A DNA stretch of 21,160 nucleotides from Stramenopiles sp. TOSAG23-3 (lineage: Eukaryota > Sar). The notes under the pieces are model-generated. The model worked only from the letters and a program-made list of their open reading frames with translations. It was not told where the DNA came from and ran no database searches. The DNA lies in assembly GCA_900128585.1 (NCBI GenBank), contig LT642361.1, positions 1 to 21,160 of the forward strand. The letters are read 5' to 3'. Positions 1 to 8,930 of this stretch are shown in pieces. The position numbers and the translations under genes are program-made. Each line of letters starts with the position of its first letter. Positions within the stretch are counted from its first letter, which is position 1.

Positions 1-44
1 AACAGGTCAGGGCTTTGGTGGGATGCAATAATAATTCAACTTAC
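1..44 (-). other. 5' part of lipoyl synthase intron 2 (cut by window edge)
   Basis: Exon 2 ends on a complete Tyr codon and is followed by GTAAGT at 44-39. Reading on gives an immediate stop (VS*), whereas the family continues with a Gln/Ser/Leu-containing helix at this point. A CTGAC branch-like motif sits about 10 bases from the window edge. The acceptor is therefore probably just outside. Confidence 0.75.
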
Positions 45-1057
45 GTAATTCGCGCGACGGTCCCTTACAAGCCCATCGACAGAAAGCCTTTCAACTGTCT
101 CTAGGTTATGCGCAAAAACATCAAGGCCACTGCGTGCAACGGTCCCAATGTCATCTTGGCTCCCACTAAAGTCGGGAGTCAACGCTTCCACCAGCAAATC
201 TGGGCATGCCTCTTTCAGAAAAGAAACAGTCCGCGCAAAGTGGTTGGACCCCTGATCAGGCAGATCATCCCTGTCTACGCTGGTGAGAACGATATAATCC
301 AGCCCCCAGCTACTAATTGCGGCGGCAACCTTTTCAGGTTCCTCCGGGTCCAAAGGAGGGGGAGCGCGAGATGTTTTTACGGCACAAAAACGGCAACCCC
401 TGGTACAAGTATCGCCCATTATCATGATGGTCGCGGTAGGAGCACTACCACCCCAACACTCACCTGGCGGAATGGACGAAGATTGTAAAAGTCAGACATG
501 TTTGGGGTTGTTAAAGGGGTGAATTGGGGCTTCTACTTACCAATGTTTGGGCACTTTGCCTCTTCGCACACTGTTGCTATATTTAGACTCTTCACAGTCT
601 TCTTCAGGCGCATGTAATCTGAATCGGGGCTATCGTCAAATTCTGGAGCCTTTAGCCACGCCGGCTTGCGCAACTTCTTTTTCTTCTTCTTGTTGGTATT
701 GTTGGTACGTTTGCGTACTTCGTTTGTGTTTCCTAGTATGAAATCATCGAGGTCTGCATCGTCAATTTGTTTCAACTCGTCCTGGAACTTTTTAAATCGT
801 TCCGACCGTTGGTGACTGTCTGCTTTCTCGGACAGAGCCGAGTTCGCAAAAGTCGCCCTCATACTACCAGGCAAAAACCTTCTAACGCCGAGAGACCGGC
901 CAAGACCTGCGGGCCGGGCTACACTCCATTGCAGTGGGAGCATTGGGGGATGTTTGGGTGTGTTGAATACAAGATAAAGCCGCTTTAATTTTCTAGAAAG
1001 CTGGAGTGTGCTGCTTATCTTTGCCATTTCTCTTTTGGTAGTACTCTGCTCTTTCAT
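45..1057 (-). CDS. LIAS: Lipoyl synthase, mitochondrial type (3' end outside window)
   Basis: A radical-SAM enzyme that inserts two sulfurs into protein-bound octanoyl chains to make lipoyl cofactor for the 2-oxoacid dehydrogenases and the glycine cleavage system. Two exons are visible: 541-1057 and 45-463. Exon 1 encodes a basic, Ser/Arg-rich leader that looks like a mitochondrial transit peptide, then a Lys-rich stretch, then the start of the core. The auxiliary-cluster motif C-x4-C-x5-C ([12 protein letters not shown]) is created across the splice junction. Exon 2 carries the radical-SAM motif CTRGCRFC and the conserved stretch [11 protein letters not shown]. It stops at RRANY, where a second donor begins, so roughly the last quarter of the protein lies left of the window. 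The first ATG after an in-frame TAG is at 1057. The Met at 1027 has a stronger context and may be the true start. The family and function are clear; exact start and exon 3 are not. Confidence 0.94.
464..540 (-). other. Spliceosomal intron 1 of lipoyl synthase
   Basis: A 77-base intron read on the minus strand, with donor GTAAGT at 540-535 and acceptor CCAG ending at 464. A CTGAC branch-like motif lies near the 3' end. Removing it joins the phase-1 end of exon 1 (517 bases) to exon 2 and restores the conserved CPNIGEC motif, which is strong support for these exact boundaries. Confidence 0.88.
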
Positions 1058-1651
1058 TTCTTTCCGCAGGAATGGATTGTAATGCTAAATGTAAATAATA
1101 TTAAAAATCGATCGTTAATATATAATAAACTTCTTCTTATTATTATTATTATTATATTATTATTTATTTTTTTTATAAAAAAAAAAAAAAGGAAGAATGA
1201 TGAAGAAGAAGAAGAGAAGAATAGTAGTAGATTGTAAGATAGTGTAGTAGTACCGTAGTGTATTTTAAAATCATCTATTATTATTATAATATTTTATTTA
1301 TTATAATACTATTACTATATAATACTACCACAACAACCGAATCAGAAAACGACCAGTGTGAACAATACGATATTATTAAATTCATCGAACTATTATACTG
1401 AGTGGTGTAGTGTAGCTGGATTGAAATATTATTATTTGTACCCTATTATTATTATTTATTAGACCAACCAACTACAATAAACGAGGGAGAAAAAAAGACG
1501 AGTGCAAACTCTTTTCTTCTCGCACCAAATTTATAGTTGAACAGTTTACGTATTGCAAATCTGTGCCAAGGACAATTCTTTTGTTTTTTCTCCCGTATTT
1601 GCCGTAGGTTCACTAGTACGAAACTAACAAAATCAGCTTTCACAAAGTGGA
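1058..1651. promoter_or_regulatory. Divergent AT-rich spacer, LIAS / ankyrin gene
   Basis: About 590 bases between two divergently read genes, so it should hold both promoters. It contains TTA/ATT triplet runs (about 1133-1170), an abutting T-run and A-run (about 1163-1190), and a purine-rich GAAGAAGAAG tract near 1200-1220. I see no convincing TATA box or coding sequence. The promoter role is inferred from gene orientation only. Confidence 0.4.
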
Positions 1652-2122
1652 ATGGCGGCCGTTACGGGTTTTGGCATGATGGCCACTGGCAGCGACGAAC
1701 AAGTTGATGACGAGTTTGATAATATTTGGGTGGCTTCTACCGACGGGGATATTGGCAAGGTGCGTCAATTTTTAGATGGCGGCATGGATGTAAATGTACA
1801 AGATGAGCACGGTAACTCCCCGATACACTCTGCGGCTTCCTACTCACAGTTGGAATTGTTGGAATTTTTGATTGAGCGTGGTGCCGACGTAAATTTACGT
1901 GACAGTGACAACGAAACGCCCATTATGCTCACTGAAGACAAGCAAACATTTGAATTGCTAGAACGTCACGGTGGTAATCCAGCGGACATGACAAATGATA
2001 AAGCGATTAGTTTAGCGGCTGATGGAAACGAGGAAATGGTAACGTACCTTTACGGGCGCAAATTGATCCCTTTAAATTTCAAAATGATGTCTGTTGCCAG
2101 CGACCATGTAGAAGGGCCATAA
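1652..2122 (+). CDS. Small ankyrin-repeat protein
   Basis: An intact single-exon frame of 156 residues with about three to four ankyrin repeats between residues 22 and 135. The repeat signatures are visible: NSPIHSAASYSQLELLEFLI and RGADVNLRDSDNETPIM, with helix pairs and GADVN-type turns. There is no signal peptide or membrane segment, so it is probably a soluble cytosolic or nuclear binding protein. Size and repeat layout resemble the small stand-alone ankyrin proteins of fungi and protists (YCR051W-like), but this is a resemblance by eye. The ATG at 1652 has a G at +4. A second in-frame Met pair lies seven to nine residues further on and could also serve. The gene is convergent with the dynein-like gene. 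No ligand or pathway can be named. Confidence 0.85.
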   Translation: MAAVTGFGMMATGSDEQVDDEFDNIWVASTDGDIGKVRQFLDGGMDVNVQDEHGNSPIHSAASYSQLELLEFLIERGADVNLRDSDNETPIMLTEDKQTFELLERHGGNPADMTNDKAISLAADGNEEMVTYLYGRKLIPLNFKMMSVASDHVEGP

Positions 2123-2813
2123 ATTTAGGTGTTAGAGGTACGTTTTGAACAGTCTTTTTTTTCGAAAGAGTAAGAGGACTCTAGGAAGAATTCTTTGAAC
2201 ACTGAACCGGCATTAAATTCTACGAGATACCTATACAATATCTTTATATTAACTGTGTGTTTTCTTTTTTTAATTCAGTTGTGTAAAAAGTCTTAATGAT
2301 GATAAATACCTTTTTAACGTTATTTTTATGAAGGAATGGAAGCCTCTAATGGACAAATGCTGAGTACATTCATGTTCGCGGTATGATGAGGAAAGCTAAA
2401 TTTTAAATATCATAACACAGACAATTTTTGTTTTTAATTATTTTTTTAATTTAACCTTGGCTTGAGTGGTTTTATTACCAAATTGAAACATTTATGATGA
2501 TAAGATACTAAATATTTTTAGATCAACTGAATTTATGTTTAATCGTACAACGAGCCCCTTTAAAACATTTATGCCGCTGTGTACTTTTAAGACCAATCAA
2601 TTGGAATCTTGACCAGAACTTGGGGTTCTTTTTTCTTTAATTTTAATTACTATAAAATAACAGCCAATTTTTCTTGTTTTTGTTTAATCGTACAGTTTTT
2701 GTTTTTTATTTACAAGCCAGTACATTAATTTTAATTATCATATCATACGTAAATAACAGCCAATTTTCTTGTTCTTTTTATTTACAGGCACTCTCTCTGT
2801 CTCTCTCTTTGCG
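2123..2813. other. Convergent AT-rich spacer, ankyrin / dynein-like genes
   Basis: About 690 bases holding the 3' ends of both flanking genes. It is T- and A-rich without a credible coding frame. The right-hand part is a degenerate tandem duplication (listed separately), and a CT-rich microsatellite lies at about 2790-2811, directly beside the dynein stop codon. A 14-base exact repeat, TGTTTAATCGTACA, occurs at 2536-2549 and 2681-2694. No clear polyadenylation signal could be assigned. Confidence 0.5.
2637..2812. repeat. Degenerate tandem duplication, unit about 88-96 bases
   Basis: Two copies of an ordered pair of exact words: TTAATTTTAATTA at 2637-2649 and 2725-2737, then AAATAACAGCCAATTTT at 2655-2671 and 2751-2767. 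Each is followed by CTTGTT-type T-rich sequence and a TTTACA-AG/GG word. The spacing changes from 88 to 96, so one copy has gained or lost a few bases. It lies in the spacer and encodes nothing visible. Confidence 0.7.
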
Positions 2814-5800
2814 TTACATATCCAACTGCAACACCAGCGCGACGCCAAGTTGCTGCGCGTTGATTCCAGGCGGGCATTTTAGCTGGTAGGGCATCACAAA
2901 ATTAGTGCTATGCCCCGTCGTACTTAACGTACCCCACCGCAAGGATGTTTTGTAGCATGGGCATGTGTAAGTCTCTTCCAACCGCCCCGTAGCCTCGGCG
3001 GCGATATCATATGGTAGCAAATGGACCACGGGCATTTCACTATAAATTTCTCCAGGCCTACTATGCCGGATTTCTCCCTTTTCTGCGTCGAACCCTGCCC
3101 CGTTTAAATACAAACCGTGGACGTATACGCCCGTGTTTGGAGGAACACCTTGCAGGGCTTCGTTTTCAGTTTTAGATGTCGCAAACGTTTGCTTCACACT
3201 GCTGACAAAACCTTGTGGGAAGAAGAATGAACTGAGCCAAAACGAGGAGGGTGGTGCCTGTTTCAACCAAACCTCAAACGATTTTATTCTTGAGAAGTAA
3301 TCTTGCATCCATCCATCAAATGGCTTAAGAGAAGGGTAGGCAACCGCAGCCCAAAGCGCTGGGACTTGCTGCACTCTCATACTACGTTCCATATTTTCAA
3401 TGCCTTCCGACATAACAACCAACCCTTTCAGGGCCTTTAACAGCTCTTCCAAAGTAAACTTAATAGTTCTTGTCAATTTGTTGAAACGAATCAATTCGTT
3501 TTTCAAGCATACCCCAATTGCATTTACACCTCCCTGGTCATCCTTTTCAAACGTATCTGGGCCGGCGTCAGCTTCTTCCAAACCTTCCAGGTTGCTCAGA
3601 ATGCGCAAACTGATTTTTGTAACGTTGCCATCATCCGCCTGGCTACTGTCACCGGAAGTACCACCACTCTGTGACTGCAAAATCGTTTCCATAAACACTC
3701 TATTTTCTTTTCTTTGGAATGAAATGTTTGCATTCGCGTGCAAACCAAAAACAGCAGGATCATCGAACAGGGGAAGCTGCGACACGTGCGTGGAAAAGTC
3801 CTCCAAGGTGGCAAGATTCGCCGGTGCCGTGTGCACATGTCCACCACCACTTGTAAATTCGTAGCCGTCAGCCATAGCATTTGGCGTAATAAACGCCGCC
3901 AAGATACTTTCCAGCGTTGGATTGTCCTGTGCATCCGTTACTCGACCTCCGTACGTCACCGCTCCTACCATTGTGCTAAGGGCTGGAAACGGCACCGCCG
4001 CGACTGCTGCAGCTTCCGTTTCCATTTCAGCAGCACTTTCGCAATAAATACCACACATTAATAAGGCGGTTTTCAAATCACTAGCCATCCACTCGTATGG
4101 TTTGTTCCAACCTAATCCCCCAAACTTGCACCGTTCCAATGCTAGCGCGATATCCGCCTTTGGTTATCCAATCGTCGCGATTCCCAGGATTTTCCGTTGG
4201 AAATCCCGCTGTAGCCAAGACAGTTTTGTCGTAAAGCGTTTTGCGCATCATTGATTCTACCTGCAAAAGCCATTTTTCTACGCTACCTGTTGCCATAACC
4301 GCTTCCGACCAGTTGACGATTTCGCCATCAGCACTGTGCATGCCTGTCATTTGCCACATGATCGTCCGCAACCCCGCGTCGTCGTCCGCGTCGGAATCAT
4401 CGCTTACAAAATTTAAACTCGCAATGCAATCAAAGCATTTTCTCATATGTGGTTGTACCGCTCTGGGCTCCCGTGTTTGGGCGAGTATTTCCAACAGTTC
4501 GTCGTTCGAAAGAAAATAAAATCTTGGAAAAGCTTCTCGCTTCAACTGCAAATAATCTTCTAATCCTCGCTGCACTTCTTCCAGTATTTTGTTACAACTT
4601 TGGAAAGAAGTCAATAGCTTGTCTGAAGCACCGAACTTATCTGGACCAACGCATGTCATCGCAATTGGGTCCAGAGAGACGGACCTCATTGTGGAATTCC
4701 ATTCCGCATCGACAGAAATAAATTTGTTGGCTTCTTCCGGCAGTTGATTACGTATATCTTCCCCACTAAAAATATTCTCCAGGTACATCCAATTTCGCTG
4801 TACCTGCATCCACTCATCAAGCGTATCCGACAACAACGACAGTCGATATTGCCACTGCTCAACGTCATTTTGAATCATGCTGACATTGCGCGAGGAAAGC
4901 ATGGTTTGAAGGGCCACTTGGTCATCTTCCATTTGCGTTAAGAACTCTTCCAAATCCCCTAGTATATATTTGTTGTCAGCATTTCGATAAGACTGCAAAG
5001 GCAAAGCATAAGTTTGCCACACCTCTTCGATCTTGCTTAAGCCTTCAAGTAAGCGAGATTGCCCAGTGGCAAGCGCCGACATGTCAGAAATTATGTTCTT
5101 AAAATCAAAAATATCATGCTCAACTAACTTCTCCAATGTAATGCCCCCTTCATTTATAACGTCAAAATCGACATCCATAGCCTCAAATATTTTGCGTTTG
5201 TGTTCCGGTTGCATCGACGGGTTTCCAAATTCAATTACAGTTGGTACATCTGCGCGAAACATTTTTACACGGTCAACAAACTGTTTGGTTACATTGTCGG
5301 AAAATTTCTTGTTCAATCTATGTGCTGTTTGAAAGTATTCCTCGACTTTCTGCCCTAAGTCGTTGACGTCCACGGTTTCAAATGGGCTTTGCATCCATGT
5401 AGTCATGCAGTGTTCGTATGTATATTGACTATTCCACAGTAGATATTTGCTATCGTAGTAAGCTTGACACGATTTTAATGTCTCAAACTCATACGCCACG
5501 CCTACGCCGAAGAGCTCTTGGTACTCTTTGTACCGATCCGCAGATTTGGTAGACGTCTCCAGTTTCCGCTTCACATTGTCAAGCAGCCCCAAAACAGTTC
5601 CAATCTCTGCGTTTTCATTCACAAATTCACCATGGGTTAAACTCTCTTGCAAATTTGCTAAGTTTTCGTCCATTCTAATAATTTGGACATCTAGCTGTTG
5701 CTTTTGCTCGGGCAAATTGGCCTCAATGAATTGGCTAAGTTCTCCCATTTCGCGAGCATGTAAACTCTGGGCAGATCGCATGTCTTCCACTTCAACCATC

Positions 5801-7924
5801 ATTGTAGAGTCAATTCTAACATCTAACTGGTTCAAAAGCCGTATCATTTCATCAACGCTAGCCGTTTGCTGGTTATTTGAAACAAGGTTTTTGGACGAAT
5901 TTTTGTAATTTCTAACCACGTCGGCAAACTTGTCCAGGTGCGCAGGCCGCGCTTCGAGCAACGCATACTCTTTTTGAAATATTTTGGTAATATTCAAGCA
6001 CTGATCTCGTGCCATCTTCTTCAATAAGTCTTTCATGTCATTCATGATGCCTGTGATTGTCGGCATCAGTTTTGTCTTCAAGTCCCTCGTTTCGACAATC
6101 ACAATGCCAATTTTATTGGTAATTCGCATGCGATTAAGCATTTTCTCCATTTCTCGAGTTTTCCTAATTCCGCCTTTCACTTTAGTCATATCCCTTGCCT
6201 CTTTCTTGTAGTCATCAAAGTTCCACAGTTTAATATAATCTACAATGGGGCGTATAGTGTGAAATGCACGAGCATACTCTCGCACCGCCATGAAATCCAA
6301 CCCTACTTTGTCAATTATCTGCTTTAATGAAGACTGGAACGGTTTGCTTGAGCGAACAATCTTTTCCACATCAGGGCGATCGGATAAAAGTGCGCGCATT
6401 TTACGGCGTAACACTGGCAAATGAACGTCACACAACCGAGATACTTTGTGTGCTGTGATGAACGTTTGCTCGCCTAGCACTTCCATCCCTTCTTTTATGA
6501 CATGTTCATTGGGCTGAAATGCAACTTCCAAACTACGCGTGAACTTCACCGACGTTTCGAACGTTATGCGAGCCCCCCCAGGGGCTGTAGGCCAGCGTTT
6601 CGCATTGCATGTAATCCAGATATCTGATGTACATTGGTAACATTTCCTTCTCTTGCTCCGCAATTTTTAGCGCTTCCAAGCGTTTGAAGTGCTGTTCTTT
6701 TTGGGTAACAAGCGGCAACCGCCTTGCGTCTTCCGAAAAATAACCTTGCGCTTCCTTTTCAACTTCTTCGCCAGCTCGTTGCGCGACGTCAACCACCGAC
6801 TTACACGTATTTTCGACCATTTCATGCATTTGTTCGACAATTATATTTAGCGCATCTCGCGTTTCGTTTCGATTCTTTGATTGGTAATGTAGAAATGCGT
6901 CTATCCCAGACAACTTTTTTATCATCGCAGATACAAATTGTGTTGCTATGAAACACCTGCGATTCATGTCCTCGAGTTTGCTGTTAATGTCAATGGTCGT
7001 GATAATAAAAGCAGGTTTAGCCATGAAAAGCCTGTTTGCCACTGCCATCCGCTTCTTTGCGTATAAGCGAAATTGCACGTTTTTCTTCCACACCCCGAAC
7101 AACTTTGTGAGCCTAAAGTTTTTATAAAAGGCAATGTTTCCAAGCAGCTTGAAAATCGTTGATTCCCTCATCCATTTCTCAAGGGGGATGAACACGGATG
7201 GTTCCCCAGGAACAACATTGACGAGGCCTTTCGATGTCATTGTAAACAATTCATTGTTTTCGAGTTCGTACGGTATGGGAGGAAACTCCAAGTCGCTCTC
7301 CGCAATTGGCCCCACCATTACGACATTCAAATCGTACGGTCGCAATTTTACGTTTGTTAACGCGCCCTCTGGTCGACTCAGAAACACAAATTTAATTGGA
7401 CACTCGTGGCCATATCGTGCAAAGAACGCCATGGCGTCTGCGCCTGTCTCTAGGTCAAGAATTTCTTCCACCCACGGGTTTGATTCGACATTCGCGTTCA
7501 CTTGGGTGGGGGCAGGGCGGTGTGGCGCTCTCGGTTCGTCCTCCTTTGCGTTTTTCTCTTTTTCCCGTACCTTCAACTTTCGTCGTGCAGATACCATCCG
7601 TTTTGTTTTATATACACGGGGGCTGGTTATCCATTGCCCCTCCATCGCCCGCGGTCCATTGTGCTCGGACGTTGCACCTGGGGTAACTGTGGAAACGAGC
7701 TCATCCAAACGAAGGGTCATACTGTCAATTTCGAACGTACGGTCGCTTTTGTATTCATATATCGATGTTGGCGCAGCAACATTATCGGGTTTGTTTTTCC
7801 CGCGCTCCAACGCTTTCAATAGCCTAGAGCGGCGGGACGCCCTTAGGCCATTGGTCGCAGAAACGCCTCGGGGAGGGACCGGCTTCAATGGTGGGACCGT
7901 CGCTTTGTTTGGAACCCAACTCAT
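2814..7924 (-). CDS. Dynein heavy chain-like gene lacking the AAA+ motor ring (two frame changes)
   Basis: Three consecutive reading frames form one gene. Frame 1 (7924 to about 6575) encodes an axonemal inner-arm tail of the single-headed DNAH6/DNAH7 kind; motifs include FFARYGHECPIKFVFLSR and EPSVFIPLEKWMRESTIF. Frame 2 (about 6575 to 4145) continues the tail and then the linker domain, with the hallmark RFYFLSNDELLEILAQT near 4470-4530 and VEKWLLQVESMMRKTL near 4225-4275. Frame 3 (about 4145 to 2814) starts at FGGLGWN, the motif just after AAA6, and runs through the full dynein C-terminal domain: YGGRVTD, VPALW, AYPSLKP, FFFPQGF, STTGHSTNF. No Walker A, Walker B, stalk or microtubule-binding domain exists anywhere in the gene. 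The expected total is 4,000 or more residues; about 1,700 codons are present. Frame 1 to 2 needs +1 at a G7 run (6573-6579); frame 2 to 3 needs +1 near 4140-4165. ATG context is CAAACATG. It could be a motorless paralogue, a pseudogene or a collapsed assembly. Confidence 0.8.
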
Positions 7925-8930
7925 GTTTGTTTTTGGGGAAGCTGAAAATTTTGGAGGGAGTGCAAACTTGTACTTGATTGACTCGCTTAAACCCTGAATC
8001 GGTTCGTTTAAGTAATCGTTGAATTTTCTGATAGATACCGATCTAAATTACTGAACATAATTAAATTGTTGGGTGGATGATTACGCCTTACTTCATATTT
8101 TTAATTATTATTATTACGAATAATTATTAATTTTAAAAATTATAGTTGGAGCAGCATCATTAGATGGGGGGGAGGAAAGCAACAAAGAACAACAACAACA
8201 AACAAACAAAAAATTAAAAAAAGTGGCAGTTATTTAAATTTTCAACGACAAATGGGTTGCGAAACATAAATTAAGGGTCCATGAATAATATTTGTAATTG
8301 CATTGCATATAATTAAAGGTATGATATTTTACAATTTAATCATCTATCTATATATATAAAAATAATTACCTTATTCACCTTAATTGTTTTTCAACGAGAT
8401 ACACTTTTTCAATAAGAAAGACAGAAGACGAGAAAGAAAGATACAAAATAAGACCACATATCTAGACTGTACATAAAATATATATAAGTAACGGAGGATA
8501 GAGGTGTAACGAATTATGAAAAAATAAATTACAAGTCACATCATCATCACAGCAATAGAATTTATTTTTTCTGAATACTGAATACTTAAGAATACAATTT
8601 AAATTGGTATACACTTCATATATTCTATATTCACTGTGGCACTACAAGACTACAAGGTAGACTAACAAGCAGGAAGACTAGTTCACTCTTTAAAAAAAAA
8701 AAGAGAACCAAGTAAGAACGACACAAGGCAAAAAGCACAAGGCAATAAATTATAAAAAAAAGAGGATGATAATAGAAAAGGTTTCCTGTGAATAATATTA
8801 TTTTGGACAATAAAATAAAATATTTTTAAATTATTTAGAAAACAAATTATATATATTTGCATATGTTAGTTAAAACAACACGCATGAATATTCTCCTGCT
8901 CTATGATTCTCGTTTTAATTTTCTTCCTGA
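7925..8930. other. AT-rich spacer between ALG8 3' end and dynein-like 5' end
   Basis: About 1 kb upstream of the dynein-like gene and downstream of ALG8, both on the minus strand. It has TAATTATTATTA runs near 8100-8140, a G7 run at about 8166, a CAA/AAC microsatellite near 8185-8210, TATA runs near 8347-8360 and 8476-8490, and several A-runs. No coding frame or RNA gene is evident. It should contain the promoter of the dynein-like gene and the ALG8 terminator, but I can point to neither. Confidence 0.4.

Noticed and set aside
1452-1643. A 63-codon minus-strand frame upstream of the ankyrin gene
   Set aside because: Short, basic, AT-driven composition, located in the expected 5' region of the ankyrin gene, with no family likeness.
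6555-6665. A short intron ending at CCTACAG to explain the frame change in the dynein-like tail
   Set aside because: The removed stretch would encode tail residues that appear conserved, the donors (GTTACC, GTACAT) are poor, and the G7 run offers a simpler explanation.
7134-7997. A 287-codon plus-strand open frame opposite the dynein-like 5' part
   Set aside because: It lies antisense to a frame with clear dynein tail homology, has Ser/Phe-rich shadow composition and no recognisable domain.
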